Source: Alcaligenes sp. SDU_A2 | Lineage (GTDB): Bacteria; Pseudomonadota; Gammaproteobacteria; Burkholderiales; Burkholderiaceae_B | DNA length: 64,000 nucleotides | Direction of reading: 5' to 3' | Assembly (NCBI RefSeq): GCF_038237375.1 | Contig: NZ_CP151273.1 | Location: 2,418,001-2,482,000, forward strand | In this document: positions 43,472 through 53,914 of the stretch, piece after piece | Position numbering within the stretch: the stretch's first letter is position 1 | Layout of the letters: each line of letters opens with the position of its first letter | Translations under genes and position numbers: made by a program | The notes under the pieces: generated by a model | The model's database searches: none | What the model was told of the DNA's origin: nothing | Seen by the model: the letters and a program-made list of their open reading frames with translations, nothing else

Positions 43472-45211
43472 TCAACTATAGGCAGGACGCCCCAAAAACC
43501 CTGCAGAACCGGTTTCCAGTTGCTCTGGATCGCGCTCGGGCATATCAATGACGTCGCCCTCGTTGATTTTAAACTGCGCGACGGCCTGGGCCAGACGCTC
43601 CGATTGCGACTGCAACGAACCAGCAGCCGCTGCCGCCTCCTCGACCAGCGAGGCATTTTGCTGCACCACAGCATCCATCTGGGTAACTGCCACATTAATC
43701 TGCTCGATGCCCGAGGTCTGCTCCTGGGATGCCGAGGAAATCTCGCTCATCAAAGTCGTGACGCTGTTGACCGCGCGCACCACATCCTGAATGATCTCGC
43801 CCGCATTGGCAACCTGCTGCGTGCCGGTCTTGACTTCGTCCAGCGACGCTTCAATCAGGCCCTTGATCTCTTTGGCTGCCTGGGCGCTGCGCTGGGCCAG
43901 ACTGCGTACCTCACCTGCCACCACGGCAAAGCCTTTACCCTGCTCACCGGCCCGGGCCGCCTCCACCGCTGCATTCAACGCCAGGATATTGGTTTGGAAG
44001 GCGATTCCGTCGATAACATTGACGATATCAGCCACTTGACCGGAACGGGTCGAAATCTGATTCATGGTGTTGACCACCGCCCCGACCGATTCGCCGCCAC
44101 GACGCGCAACGCTGGCAGCATTCTGGGCCAGCTTGTCGGCCTGGTTGGCATTGTCCGAGTTCTGGCGTACCGTGCTGGCCAATTCTTCCAGACTGGCGGC
44201 GGTTTCCTGCAGCGAAGCGGCCTGCTGCTCGGTACGGGAACTGAGATCCGTATTACCCGCAAAAATTTGTCCGGAACCCGACGATATTTCATCCACGCCT
44301 TCACGCACTGTAGCCACAATGCCTTGCAGGCTTTGCTGCATGCGGCGCATGGCGTCATACAGCACGCCGATCTCGTTGCCGGACTGATAGCTTATTTTCT
44401 GGGTCAGGTCGCCATTGGCGATATGGTCAAAATGCAAACCGGCTTCCCGCAAGGGCTTGAGCGCCAATCTGCCCAGGAAAATGCGCAGCACGATCATGAT
44501 GATCAACCCCAGGATCAGACCGGTACCGATCACCACCAGGGCCAGCATGGATTGTTGTTCGGCCTGCTCCAGATGACGCTCGGTCAGCAAATCGAAATAA
44601 CGCCCCAGCTCCTCGATGCTTCCCTGAAATGCCAGGGCGCGCATCACACCGAATCCGGTACTGACAAAGTAGAACGTGTTGTAATCCTGGCTTTCCAGCG
44701 CCTGCACCATAGGCTCGATGCCATCGTCCAGATACGCCTGATAGGAGGCGACCAGGCCCATGATCAGGCGGCGCAACTCCGGCTCGGGCGGCATATCGGC
44801 ACGCAAGGCGCTAAAGTTCTTGCGCACCTTGTCCAATTTGTCGGTAGCATTGCGCACCGCCGCCTGGGCATTGCTCAACATACCGTCATCGTTGCCCGCT
44901 TCCTCGAAATAACGAGCCGCAGTCATCAAGGTGACGCGCGCCTCCATCATGTCATTGCTCAGGTTGAGCACGGTGACCGCACGTTCATTCTGTTTGCTCA
45001 ACACCCGCAGCGACTCTCCATTTTGCTGCAGATAATAGGCCGACAGCCCCCCCACCAGCACGATGAGCAACATAAAAATGCTCATCCCCAACATCAGCAT
45101 GGTGCTGATCTTAAATCCGGTGGGGCCAGCGTTGCGGGACCGCAGTTCTTTCCTTGTAGCGCGTTTCGATTGCCGAGACGCCGATTTGCTTTTTTTTTGA
45201 TTACCCAACAT
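43472..45211 (-). CDS. Methyl-accepting chemotaxis protein with periplasmic sensor domain
   Basis: 579 residues from ATG 45211; a TTG at 45223 would add four. After a strongly basic N-terminus (KKSKSASRQSKRATRKELRS) come membrane segment 1 (about 40-65), a periplasmic helical sensor of about 155 residues like the Tar four-helix type, membrane segment 2 (LALVVIGTGLILGLIIMIVL), HAMP, and a signalling domain containing the hairpin tip [36 protein letters not shown]. No C-terminal CheR pentapeptide. An A9 run at codons 5-8 is a slippage-prone site. Third gene after flgL. Confidence 0.95.
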   Translation of the reverse strand: MLGNQKKSKSASRQSKRATRKELRSRNAGPTGFKISTMLMLGMSIFMLLIVLVGGLSAYYLQQNGESLRVLSKQNERAVTVLNLSNDMMEARVTLMTAARYFEEAGNDDGMLSNAQAAVRNATDKLDKVRKNFSALRADMPPEPELRRLIMGLVASYQAYLDDGIEPMVQALESQDYNTFYFVSTGFGVMRALAFQGSIEELGRYFDLLTERHLEQAEQQSMLALVVIGTGLILGLIIMIVLRIFLGRLALKPLREAGLHFDHIANGDLTQKISYQSGNEIGVLYDAMRRMQQSLQGIVATVREGVDEISSGSGQIFAGNTDLSSRTEQQAASLQETAASLEELASTVRQNSDNANQADKLAQNAASVARRGGESVGAVVNTMNQISTRSGQVADIVNVIDGIAFQTNILALNAAVEAARAGEQGKGFAVVAGEVRSLAQRSAQAAKEIKGLIEASLDEVKTGTQQVANAGEIIQDVVRAVNSVTTLMSEISSASQEQTSGIEQINVAVTQMDAVVQQNASLVEEAAAAAGSLQSQSERLAQAVAQFKINEGDVIDMPERDPEQLETGSAGFLGRPAYS

Positions 45212-45231
45212 GGATAGACCCAATTAGTAGA

Positions 45232-45672
45232 CTATTGGCTGACCGGCAGAATTGTGATCATGTCCGAATCCGGGGATTCGATAGTTATAGAGCCGGTCGA
45301 CCTGGTGGGAGCTTGTTCGCGATAGGTAGGCGGGATATTGCTGCGCTTGACCACCTGCTGGAAACGCCCGGCGGCATCGAAACGCAACCAGAGTTCCTGA
45401 CGGAAATACACCGCGTCGGTCGCCAGTGTGGCACCGTGAAGCCAGACGGCCAGCTCACTGCCGTCCAGTTGTCGATACACCTGATGCGGCGGTGCCTGCA
45501 AAAACACCTCGGCCTGTGCGCGCGATGTCTGACCAGGCACCATCTGATTCAGGCCCGAGGCCTGAAAGGAATTGCCCTGCGTTGCGCAGGCCACCAGAGT
45601 GGCCAGCATGATAGTGGCCACCGCCTTGCGGGCCAGCCCCCCGGCCCAGACGCGCACGCCAATCGCCGCCAT
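45232..45672 (-). CDS. Small outer-membrane lipoprotein (BamE/SmpA-like)
   Basis: 146 residues from ATG 45672, whose A is shared with the upstream chemoreceptor stop (TGATG). The lipobox TIMLATLVAC marks acylation of the Cys. The mature part has the SmpA/OmlA-like beginning NQMVPGQTSRAQAEVFLQAP PHQVYRQLDG and later WLRFDAAGRFQQVV. Unusually it lies between two chemoreceptor genes. Function unknown; a surface or periplasmic partner of the receptors is a guess from position. Confidence 0.78.
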   Translation of the reverse strand: MAAIGVRVWAGGLARKAVATIMLATLVACATQGNSFQASGLNQMVPGQTSRAQAEVFLQAPPHQVYRQLDGSELAVWLHGATLATDAVYFRQELWLRFDAAGRFQQVVKRSNIPPTYREQAPTRSTGSITIESPDSDMITILPVSQ

Positions 45673-47099
45673 CAAAACTCCTCCCAATCGTCGTCTGATG
45701 CAGGCGCGGACTTGCCGCTCAAGTCGGGACGCCGCAAGCGCTGATCTTCGCGCTCGGGGGCCGGTGCCTTGGCAGTGCTTTTGTCAGTTGCAGTCGGGGC
45801 AGCCAAGCCTTTGGCCTGAGGAGCTGGCTTGGCCGCGGCGCGGGCCTTGCCAGGCAAGGCCGAACCGGGACGAGTCTCTCTGCCAGTGCCATTGGCAACG
45901 GCCCGGCGGGTGGCGACACGACGCGCCTTGACATCGATGACTTCCGCGCCAGGCACCCGAAACGAAGCAATCGCTTCATTCACATGATTGACCTGCTCGC
46001 TCAACCCAGCCGATGCCAGCGCGGCCTGTTCGACCAGACGCGCGTTGTACTGGGTGGTGTCATCCATTTGCGACACGGCCCGATTGACCTGATCGATGCC
46101 CGAAGACTGTTCGATGGTAGCGGCGGTGATCTCCCCCATGATGTCGGTGACCCGACGCACGGAGTCCACGATTTCCTGCATGGTGGCACCGGCGCGTTCC
46201 ACCTGAGACGACCCTTCGGTTACCTTACGCACAGAATCTTCGATCAGGGCCGTAATTTCGCGGGCTGCCTGGGCGCTGCGTTGGGCCAGGGCACGAACTT
46301 CGGCCGCCACGACGGCAAAACCCTTGCCCTGCTCACCCGCACGGGCCGCTTCCACCGCCGCATTCAAGGCCAGAATATTAGTCTGAAACGCAATGCTGTC
46401 GATCACCCCGACGATATCGGAAATCTTGTTCGAGCTGGCCGAAATCCCTTGCATCGTCGCCACGACTTCGTTGACCGCGCTGCCGCCGCGATGGGCCACA
46501 TCGGAGGCCGTGGCCGCCAGTTGGTTGGCTTGCTGTGCATTGTCGGCATTCTGGCGCACGGTGCCGGCCAACTGCTCCATGCTGGCGGCGGTTTCCTGCA
46601 AAGAAGCGGCCTGCTCTTCGGTACGGCTGCTGATATTGTTATTGCCTTGCGCGATCTCTTGGGCTCCGGCCTGGATTTCTTCCAAGCCGTGACGGATCAC
46701 GCTCATGGTCTTGGACAAGGATTCCTGCATGCGGCGCAAGGAACCAAACAACTGCCCCACTTCGTTTTCGGTCAGCACGTGGATGCGCTGGGTCAAATCG
46801 CCTTTGGCGATGGCGTCAAAGTGAGTCGCGAAATCATCCATAGGGTGAACGACCCGACGCACAAAATACAGCAGCGCGCCCAGACCAGCCAAAATCGCCA
46901 GCACCAGCAACAAACCATAGCTGCTGTTGACCAATGTCTGGTGTTCCTGCAACAGCTTGAGCACCTGCGCGCCCGAGCTCTGATCGAGCAACGTATGGAA
47001 GTAATACAGCGTGGAACCCGCCGAAGCCAGCGTCAGAACCATCAGAATAACAACGAAGAAGGTCATGCCGACCTTGAGGCTCATATTCTTAAATAGCAT
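45672..47099 (-). CDS. Chemoreceptor with minimal periplasmic loop and CheR-type tail
   Basis: 475 residues. Membrane segment 1 (about 11-33) and segment 2 (about 59-80) are separated by only about 25 residues, too few for a ligand-binding domain. HAMP (GDLTQRI) and a standard signalling domain ([20 protein letters not shown]) follow. After an Ala/Lys/Pro-rich linker the protein ends DDDWEEF, matching the xWxxF pentapeptide that tethers CheR/CheB to receptors. It may sense membrane or cytoplasmic cues or act through a partner such as the lipoprotein encoded next. 64 bp downstream of flgL. Confidence 0.95.
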   Translation of the reverse strand: MLFKNMSLKVGMTFFVVILMVLTLASAGSTLYYFHTLLDQSSGAQVLKLLQEHQTLVNSSYGLLLVLAILAGLGALLYFVRRVVHPMDDFATHFDAIAKGDLTQRIHVLTENEVGQLFGSLRRMQESLSKTMSVIRHGLEEIQAGAQEIAQGNNNISSRTEEQAASLQETAASMEQLAGTVRQNADNAQQANQLAATASDVAHRGGSAVNEVVATMQGISASSNKISDIVGVIDSIAFQTNILALNAAVEAARAGEQGKGFAVVAAEVRALAQRSAQAAREITALIEDSVRKVTEGSSQVERAGATMQEIVDSVRRVTDIMGEITAATIEQSSGIDQVNRAVSQMDDTTQYNARLVEQAALASAGLSEQVNHVNEAIASFRVPGAEVIDVKARRVATRRAVANGTGRETRPGSALPGKARAAAKPAPQAKGLAAPTATDKSTAKAPAPEREDQRLRRPDLSGKSAPASDDDWEEF

Positions 47100-47163
47100 A
47101 GAAAATTCCCGCTGATGATTCCTGGCTGCTGGTTGAGAAAAAGATCAGATCGACGGTGCGGCG

Positions 47164-48423
47164 TCACTTACTGTTGAGACTAAACAAATTGGTGCTCTGA
47201 ATTTTCTGGAACGCCAGGGCGGCCGCTTCCAGAGCGGATTTGCGCAGTTCCAACTGCGTCGAGGCCTGGTAGTAGTCAAGGTCTTCCAACCGCGACAACT
47301 CCTGCTTGTAATTGATGGTGCGCAAGGCTCCGTTGGCGGACAAGGCATCGATCTCGTTCAAGCGGGTGCCGACAGACGAACGCACGGTCAGCACGTTGTC
47401 GTAGTTCTCTGAAACACGCTGAATGGCCGTATTCATAACGTTGCGCAGCGCAGCCTTCTCCACGGGATTCTGATCACTGGGGCTGCGCAACGCAGTAACG
47501 ACCGAAGCCAGCGTAGTGAAAAGATTCATGTCGTTCGGATTGTCCGAGACGGCATTAACATCGACCGTATCACCGTCCGCAGGCGTGCCTTCGATCTGCA
47601 CGCTGACACCGCCTGGCAGAGAAATGCGTTGCGTCTTGTCGGAAGGTGCCAAAGAGCCCGTGACCGGCATGGCAGGCGCGTTGGCCGGATCACCCACATA
47701 ACCGACGCCCTGAATGGAGTAAGTCACTTGTGATGTTGCCGGGTCTACCGGGCCAAAGGTAATCGTGTAGCTAGTAAAGGCACCGTCGACGGTAGAGCTG
47801 CCATCCGGTCCGCTAATAATCGCCGTACCCGTGTTATTGGCCCCTACATGTGTAGTGTAGGACGTAGACCCTGGATTGGCTCGCACGAATACATCGAGTC
47901 CGCTGTCCGACGAGTTAATCTGTCGGGTCTGTTCAACCTGGATATTGCGCGGGTGCGAATCACCCTGATAATTGTAGGAAGCATCGAAAGGCTGAGTCGT
48001 TCCCTTGGAGCCAGAAAACAGATATTGGCCCGAACCGTCCTTGGCATTGGCAAAACCCAGCAAGGTATCCAGAGCGCTTTCCATGACCGTGGCCAATGTA
48101 TTACGATCTGCATCGGACAAGGTGCCGTTGGACGCTTCCACCAGACGGGTTTTTACATCTACCAGTTGCTGGGTGACAGAATTAAGAATGTTCTCCGATT
48201 CGCCCAACGAGCGTTTCGCCACCTCGCGGTTTTCGCCGTAGCGCGCGTTCATGGCCTGCGCTTGCGCCAGATTGATGGTCTGGGCTGCCGCCAAGGGGTC
48301 GTCGGACGGATTGACCATGCGCTGACCGGAACCGATCTGCTGGAAAATCCGCACCAGATCAGACTGCTGCTTGTTAATGGAATTCAAGCCGGTCTGAAAA
48401 AAGAGAGAGGAACTAATACGCAT
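47164..48423 (-). CDS. flgL: Flagellar hook-filament junction protein FlgL (HAP3)
   Basis: 419 residues with flagellin-like ends: MRISSSLFFQTGLNSINKQQ with SGQRMVNPSDDPLAAAQTIN at the N-terminus, and SRLEDLDYYQASTQLELRKS ALEAAALAFQKI at the C-terminus. The middle is variable. FlgL joins FlgK to the filament. 35 bp after flgK in the same sigma28-driven unit. Confidence 0.97.
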   Translation of the reverse strand: MRISSSLFFQTGLNSINKQQSDLVRIFQQIGSGQRMVNPSDDPLAAAQTINLAQAQAMNARYGENREVAKRSLGESENILNSVTQQLVDVKTRLVEASNGTLSDADRNTLATVMESALDTLLGFANAKDGSGQYLFSGSKGTTQPFDASYNYQGDSHPRNIQVEQTRQINSSDSGLDVFVRANPGSTSYTTHVGANNTGTAIISGPDGSSTVDGAFTSYTITFGPVDPATSQVTYSIQGVGYVGDPANAPAMPVTGSLAPSDKTQRISLPGGVSVQIEGTPADGDTVDVNAVSDNPNDMNLFTTLASVVTALRSPSDQNPVEKAALRNVMNTAIQRVSENYDNVLTVRSSVGTRLNEIDALSANGALRTINYKQELSRLEDLDYYQASTQLELRKSALEAAALAFQKIQSTNLFSLNSK

Positions 48424-48458
48424 AGCAGTTTTCCACGTTCAGTACAAAGGTGCCGCCA

Positions 48459-50162
48459 TCAGGCGCGCAAGCTCAAGAGGGTATCGAACATCTGGGAGCT
48501 GATGTCGATCAGGCGGGACGAGGCGCGATACTGCTCTTGGAAACGCTGCAGCTTGATGTACTCTTCGTCGGTATTGACACCGGACACCGCTTGCTGCGCG
48601 GCATAGTTTTGCTGAATCAGCTTGAGTTGGGCCTGAGCGGCCGTGCCATTTTGCTGCGTCTGAACCGCCACGCGGTTGACGATCTGACCAAAGGCGTCGT
48701 TCAGGCTCAAAGAGCCCTCGCCCAGGACTTTTTCATTGCGCAGACCTGCCATCTTCTGAGCAATGTCGCCATTGGCCGTACCGGTGGCACCAGCGGCGGC
48801 GGCGATGTCCTGCGGATTCTTGATATTGACCGACAGGCTGCTGCCGGCCATGGCCGTCGGCTGCACCAGCCAAGTGTCGCCATCGGAGGACACTGCACCC
48901 AGCGCCGATACGTCGATATCCATGCCGTCTATCTTGTTGACGCCCGTGCTGCTCAATGGGCTGACGGTATCGGTGGTCAGGTTGCGCAACTGGAACTGGC
49001 CATTGACCTTCTCGATGCGATAGTCCTGCCCCGTCAGTTTGTCGACCGGCTGCGTATACCCCTTGCTGGGGTCGGCAGGATCGACCGGCTCTTTGGGGAA
49101 GGACACCGCCGGCATGGAGCCGGGTGTACTGTTGCGGCTATTCGCCACTACATGAGGGCCCTGGACACTGAAAAAATCCAGCCCCGCATCGCCTTTAAGA
49201 TCGTAACCTTGACGATGCAGATCATTGACCGCATGCGCAAAACCCACAGCCAGACGCCCCAGGCTGTTGATGGCTGGCTCCAGGCTTTTTGAACGAAATG
49301 CCAGCAGACCGCCCAGGGAACCACCTTTCAGCGCGCCTTCGCGGAACTCATTGACCACGGCCTGACCGTTTTGGTCGAAAGCCGCTGTAAATCCCACCAC
49401 CAGGCGTTCAGGATTTTGTGCTGAACGCACCGCATGCAGCGGATACACCTTGTCGCCGCCCAGCATCATCTGGCCGCCGGCCGAGGTCAAACTGATCCGT
49501 CCATCCTGCTCGATCGTGCGCACATCGACCAGTTGGCTCAGTTCGGAGACCAATTGCTCGCGTTGATCCAGAAGGTCATTGGGTTCGTGAAAGGGGTTGC
49601 TGCCTTTGGCCGTCACGATTTGATTGTTCAAATCGTTGATGCGCTCCAGATAGCTGTTGATCTGGGTAACCGTTGTATCGACCTGCGCATTGATGTTGTC
49701 GCCAACCCGCTTCATGTAGGCGGTGGCATCGTTAATCTGCGTGGCCAGGCTCTCGGCACGGCCCAGCAGCTCCTGACGGGCGGACGGATCGGCAGGTTGG
49801 GAAGCCAGTGCTTCCATGCCATCGAAGAACTTCTGAATAGCGGGACTGATGCCAACCGTACGGTCAGAAAACAGATTATCCAGCTGTTTGATTTCGTTGC
49901 CGTAGCTGACCAGGGCCGCGCCTTCGGTTTGCGACCGCACCAATTGGCGGTACAAGAAATTATCGTAGGAACGCTGCACTGTCACTGCCTGCACGCCCCG
50001 ACCTATGTAACCGCTACCCGTACCGGTCGCTCCGGCGGTCTGCGACAGCACGGACTGGCGGTTATATCCGACCGTATCGGCATTGTTCAGATTATGACCC
50101 GTGACTTGCAAACGCTGCTGCGCAGCAAACAAGCCTGACAGACCCAGATTGGCGAGATTCAT
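48459..50162 (-). CDS. flgK: Flagellar hook-associated protein FlgK (HAP1)
   Basis: 567 residues. N-terminal rod/hook-type motif (LANLGLSGLFAAQQRLQVTG HNLNNADTVGYNRQ) and the C-terminal D0 helix (ANGDIAQKMAG..., VNTDEEYIKLQRFQEQYRAS SRLIDISSQMFDTLLSL). It caps the hook before filament assembly. A sigma28 promoter lies 66 bp upstream, separating it from flgJ. Confidence 0.97.
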   Translation of the reverse strand: MNLANLGLSGLFAAQQRLQVTGHNLNNADTVGYNRQSVLSQTAGATGTGSGYIGRGVQAVTVQRSYDNFLYRQLVRSQTEGAALVSYGNEIKQLDNLFSDRTVGISPAIQKFFDGMEALASQPADPSARQELLGRAESLATQINDATAYMKRVGDNINAQVDTTVTQINSYLERINDLNNQIVTAKGSNPFHEPNDLLDQREQLVSELSQLVDVRTIEQDGRISLTSAGGQMMLGGDKVYPLHAVRSAQNPERLVVGFTAAFDQNGQAVVNEFREGALKGGSLGGLLAFRSKSLEPAINSLGRLAVGFAHAVNDLHRQGYDLKGDAGLDFFSVQGPHVVANSRNSTPGSMPAVSFPKEPVDPADPSKGYTQPVDKLTGQDYRIEKVNGQFQLRNLTTDTVSPLSSTGVNKIDGMDIDVSALGAVSSDGDTWLVQPTAMAGSSLSVNIKNPQDIAAAAGATGTANGDIAQKMAGLRNEKVLGEGSLSLNDAFGQIVNRVAVQTQQNGTAAQAQLKLIQQNYAAQQAVSGVNTDEEYIKLQRFQEQYRASSRLIDISSQMFDTLLSLRA

Positions 50163-50227
50163 GCGAAATCCTTTTTGTCCTGCCCGGTCGACATTGCCTT
50201 GGGCAAAAAACGAACACTCTGTTGCCT

Positions 50228-50254
50228 TTTACGGCCGGTTGCGCCCAAGCTTTA
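50228..50254 (-). promoter_or_regulatory. Sigma28 promoter of flgK-flgL(-chemoreceptors)
   Basis: Read on the minus strand: TAAAGCTT (50254-50247), 11 bp, GCCGTAAA (50235-50228). It leaves a leader of about 58 nt, which contains a small TTGCC-CAA-GGCAA stem (50206-50194) before the AAGGA ribosome site. Confidence 0.8.
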
Positions 50255-50269
50255 GTCCGAAAACAAGGC

Positions 50270-51235
50270 TTAGCGCGTTCCTGCATCAAAATACGACATA
50301 ATGGCGATCAGCTTTTGCGCATACGAAGGATCGGTTGCGTAACCGGCATCCTGAATGCGCTGCGCTGCCACTTCCGCGCTCGGTGCCTGCTTGACGGATT
50401 CGTAGCGCTTGCTGTTGCCGATCAGGCGGGCATAGTCCGAAAACGATTCTGCATACGAGTCATAGGCCCGGAAAGCTTGCTTGACCTTGCGGGCCACGCC
50501 ATTTTCAAATTCGGTCGTCATCACCTCCACGACCTTGCCCTTCCAACCCGGCGAAGCCTTGATACCAAAGAGGTTATGGCTGGTGCGGCCATCGGCATGC
50601 AGAATCTCCCGCTTGCCCCAGCCCGATTCCAACGCCGCCTGACTAAGAATGAGTTTGGCCGGCACGCCGCTGTCCTGAGCGGCCACTTTGGCGGCCGTAT
50701 TCATGCGGTCGACAAATTGGCGTATATGTTCCGGCGCGCCTGAAATAGACGAGTACACGCGCTCGACCGTGCTATTGCGCGTCAGCTTATGAATCAGGGC
50801 TGAAATGGACGATGCATCCACCGGACGCTCATCGGGCATGCGCGAGCGCAAGCCGGCCACACGCGAACGGGCCGCTTCAGGCTGCGAGGCCGCCGGTCCA
50901 GAAAGCTCGGTCGACTGGCCGCGCATCTGTGCCAGCAAGGCCTGGGCCAGCCCTATCCCAGGGTCGGCCAATTGCATGGCCAGTTGCTCATCGCCCATGC
51001 TCTGGGCCATGCGCACGGCTTGCGTATCGAACAAGCCACCTTGCGGATTGGCCGCCCGCGCCTGCTTGAGGATATTCTGGATGAACAAGGCCTCGAACTG
51101 GCGCGCCACCTTCAGCTGCGTGGCCTCGTTATGGCCGTCCTGGCCTGCGTTGCGACGCAACTCTGACAGTTGCTGCGAATCGAAGATGGACACCTGCCCA
51201 CCCGAGCCGGGGCGTGGAAAATACTGCACACTCAT
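50270..51235 (-). CDS. flgJ: Flagellar rod assembly protein / peptidoglycan hydrolase FlgJ
   Basis: 321 residues with both FlgJ halves. The N-terminal rod-cap domain (QFEALFIQNILKQARAANPQ, LFDTQAVRMAQSMGDEQLAM) precedes a glucosaminidase-type hydrolase domain from about residue 160 (LILSQAALESGWGKREILHA) with its catalytic Glu. It locally opens the cell wall for the rod. Start overlaps the flgI stop (TGATG). Confidence 0.96.
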   Translation of the reverse strand: MSVQYFPRPGSGGQVSIFDSQQLSELRRNAGQDGHNEATQLKVARQFEALFIQNILKQARAANPQGGLFDTQAVRMAQSMGDEQLAMQLADPGIGLAQALLAQMRGQSTELSGPAASQPEAARSRVAGLRSRMPDERPVDASSISALIHKLTRNSTVERVYSSISGAPEHIRQFVDRMNTAAKVAAQDSGVPAKLILSQAALESGWGKREILHADGRTSHNLFGIKASPGWKGKVVEVMTTEFENGVARKVKQAFRAYDSYAESFSDYARLIGNSKRYESVKQAPSAEVAAQRIQDAGYATDPSYAQKLIAIMSYFDAGTR

Positions 51236-52377
51236 CAGATGATCTCCAGATCGGCCCGCAAGGCACCGGCACTTTTGAGGTTCTGCAATATGGACAACAA
51301 ATCCTGGGGCGTGGCCCCTAAAGCATTGAGCGCACGCACCACATCGGCCAGATTGGCGCTGGTGCGGACACGCTGCAAGGCCCCGCCTTCGCTGCGCATC
51401 TCGATCTGAGTGCTGTCGGTAACCACGGTTTGCCCGCCGCCGAACGGCGTATCGGGCTGGCTGACCTGCGGCTGACGGCTGATGACGACGGATAGATTGC
51501 CGTAGGCAATGGCCGCTTCATCTATCGTCACGCTGCGGTTCATGACCACCGAGCCGGTACGTGCATTAATGACCACACGCGCACGGGCTGGCGGCAACGA
51601 AACCTGTAGGTTTTCGATTTGCGACAGAAAGGCCGTCTGGGCCTGCGGGTCCAGCGGACCGCGCACCTGAATCAGGCGGCCATCCAGTGCCGTTGCCGTC
51701 GAAGGGCCAAAACGCTTGTTCAGCGCCGCCACCACATTCTGGGCCGTGCCGAAATCGGAGGTATTCATTTCCAGGTTGATCGTGCCGTCACGGGAATACG
51801 TTGTCGGCACGCTCTGTTCGACTGTCGCGCCACCAGGAATCGTTCCACCATTGAGCTGATTGACCTGCACACTGGAGCCGCCGGCTTCTGCGCCGGCACC
51901 ACCGACCAGCATATTGCCTTGGGCAATCGCGTAAACCTGACCGTTAGCGCCTTTCAGCGGGGTCATCAGCAAGGTTCCGCCACGCAGGCTTTTGGCGTTA
52001 CCCATTGATGACACCACCACATCCAGGGATTGCCCGGGTCGCGCGAACGCCGGCAAACGCGCCGTCACGATCACGGCGGCCACATTCTTGAGCTGCATAT
52101 TGCTGCCCTGGGGAATGGTCACGCCCAGCTGCGACAGCATATTGGTCAGGCTCTGCTGGGTAAACGGGGCTTGGCGCACCTGGTCGCCGCTGCCGTCCAG
52201 CCCCACAACCAGACCGTAGCCAATCAAGGGGTTGTCGCGCACGCCCTGTATGGAGGCCAGATCCTTGATGCGTTCGGCCTGGCTAAGCGGGACAAACAAC
52301 AGGCCCGTCCCCAGCACAGCGGCGCGCAGCCAGCGGACAGACGGGGAAAAGCGGAAACGACGAAAAGAAAGGGCCAT
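51235..52377 (-). CDS. flgI: Flagellar P-ring protein FlgI
   Basis: 380 residues with a signal peptide ([17 protein letters not shown], then [20 protein letters not shown]). The family motif [12 protein letters not shown] and the C-terminal [20 protein letters not shown] are present. It forms the periplasmic bushing of the rod with FlgA help. Confidence 0.97.
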   Translation of the reverse strand: MALSFRRFRFSPSVRWLRAAVLGTGLLFVPLSQAERIKDLASIQGVRDNPLIGYGLVVGLDGSGDQVRQAPFTQQSLTNMLSQLGVTIPQGSNMQLKNVAAVIVTARLPAFARPGQSLDVVVSSMGNAKSLRGGTLLMTPLKGANGQVYAIAQGNMLVGGAGAEAGGSSVQVNQLNGGTIPGGATVEQSVPTTYSRDGTINLEMNTSDFGTAQNVVAALNKRFGPSTATALDGRLIQVRGPLDPQAQTAFLSQIENLQVSLPPARARVVINARTGSVVMNRSVTIDEAAIAYGNLSVVISRQPQVSQPDTPFGGGQTVVTDSTQIEMRSEGGALQRVRTSANLADVVRALNALGATPQDLLSILQNLKSAGALRADLEII

Positions 52378-52390
52378 GACTCGGTACGGC

Positions 52391-53077
52391 TTAGAATGGG
52401 GAGATATTCAGGAAAAAGCGCTGCAGCCAACCCATGGTCTGGACTTCGTCCATGACACCCTTGCTGCGAAACTCGATACGAGCATCCGCCACCTGAGTGG
52501 AGGAAACCGTATTGCTGCCGGTAATGGAACGCGGATCGACCACGCCGGAAAAACGGATATATTCGCTGCCACGATTAATGGCGATCTGCTTTTCGCCGGC
52601 CACTTGCAGGTTGCCGTTAGGCAACACACCCACCACCGTTGTCGTCAAGGTACCGCTGAACGTATTGTCGGCACGGCTAGAGCCCTTGCCCTGCGCCTTG
52701 TTATTACCCGTGACCTCGAAATTCTGCTTGGCCCCCAGCTCCTTGGGCAAAAAGGCCGGCACGCCTTCAAAATCCAGGCCGGCACCACCGTTGCGGTCCG
52801 TATTGGTAGACACGTTCTTGGCGGCGTTGGTGCGCTCCTGAATCATGATGGTGACGATATCGCCCACATTGCGTGGCCGTCGGTCCTCGAACAAGGGATA
52901 GTTGCCATAGGCCGAAGGTTGATAAATCGAGCCGTTTGCAATGGCCGTGGGCAAGGGTGCCGGCGGCGGTGCGGCAGTCAACGGCCCGGTCACCACGGGC
53001 TCGGGGGGCACCAGCGCGCAGCCCGACAGACCCAGCAGCAGGCAAACAGTAAAACGGCCCAGAAAGGCAATGCGCAT
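52391..53077 (-). CDS. flgH: Flagellar L-ring lipoprotein FlgH
   Basis: About 228 residues from ATG 53077; ATG 53086 and GTG 53089 are possible. The AAAAGG ribosome site at 53089-53094 fits ATG 53077 best. Lipobox LLLGLSGC, then the conserved [21 protein letters not shown] and the C-terminal [20 protein letters not shown]. It builds the outer-membrane ring. Confidence 0.95.
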   Translation of the reverse strand: MRIAFLGRFTVCLLLGLSGCALVPPEPVVTGPLTAAPPPAPLPTAIANGSIYQPSAYGNYPLFEDRRPRNVGDIVTIMIQERTNAAKNVSTNTDRNGGAGLDFEGVPAFLPKELGAKQNFEVTGNNKAQGKGSSRADNTFSGTLTTTVVGVLPNGNLQVAGEKQIAINRGSEYIRFSGVVDPRSITGSNTVSSTQVADARIEFRSKGVMDEVQTMGWLQRFFLNISPF

Positions 53078-53092
53078 CGTCGCCATCACCTT

Positions 53093-53878
53093 TTATAGCT
53101 GCGTCAGACGAGCCAGCATCTGGTCGGCCGTGGACACCGCCTTGCTGTTGATCTCGTAGGCACGCTGCGTACTGATCATATTGACCAGCTCTTCGGCCAC
53201 ATTCACGTTCGAGGTTTCGTTGTATTCCTGCATAACCAGCCCGGCACCATCAAGCCCTGGCTGCAGAAAGTTGGCCGGACCCGAGGCATCGGTTTCGATG
53301 TACAGGTTCTCGCCCATGCTTTGCAGGCCGGTGGGGTTAATGAAGGTGCTCAATTGCAACTGGCCGACTTCCACGCTGGTTCCGGCCGCGCCCGGCTGGG
53401 TGACGGACACGGTGCCATCGCGCGCAATCGTGATCTGCAAGGCATTGTCGGGGATATTGATCGGTGGCTGAATAGGATAGCCACCGGCAGTAACAAGCTG
53501 ACCGTTTTGGTCCACCTGCAGGCTGCCGTCACGGGTATAGGCAAAAGTGCCGTCGGGCATTTCGACCTGCAAAAAACCGCGCCCCTGTATCGCCAGATCC
53601 AGCTCGTGGCCTGTGTTCTTCAGATCGCCTTGCGAATGGATGCGCTCGGTAGCCACCGTACGCACACCCGTTCCCACCTGCAGCCCCGAAGGCAACTGAT
53701 TGGCTGCGCCGACCTGGGCACCGGGCTGGCGCAAGGTCTGGTACATCAAGTCCTCGAACACGGCACGCGTACGCTTGAACCCCACCGTATTGACGTTGGC
53801 CAGGTTGTTGGAAATAACGTCCATATTGGTCTGCTGTGCTTCCAGACCGGTCTTGGCAATCCACAGAGAGCGAATCAT
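53093..53878 (-). CDS. flgG: Flagellar distal rod protein FlgG
   Basis: 261 residues. [35 protein letters not shown] at the N-terminus and [37 protein letters not shown] at the C-terminus are the FlgG signatures. Length and the 18-residue distal-rod insert region ([12 protein letters not shown]) are normal. Confidence 0.97.
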   Translation of the reverse strand: MIRSLWIAKTGLEAQQTNMDVISNNLANVNTVGFKRTRAVFEDLMYQTLRQPGAQVGAANQLPSGLQVGTGVRTVATERIHSQGDLKNTGHELDLAIQGRGFLQVEMPDGTFAYTRDGSLQVDQNGQLVTAGGYPIQPPINIPDNALQITIARDGTVSVTQPGAAGTSVEVGQLQLSTFINPTGLQSMGENLYIETDASGPANFLQPGLDGAGLVMQEYNETSNVNVAEELVNMISTQRAYEINSKAVSTADQMLARLTQL

Positions 53879-53914
53879 GAATAATCCTTGCTGCTAAAAC
53901 CCCATCAACGGGGA

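Noticed and set aside
43520-45217. Very long open frame on the plus strand opposite the chemoreceptor gene (and similar ones at 8857-10053, 5163-6251, 45984-47096)
   Set aside because: They mirror highly biased codon use of confident genes on the other strand, give low-complexity His/Gln/Arg-rich proteins and lack ribosome sites.
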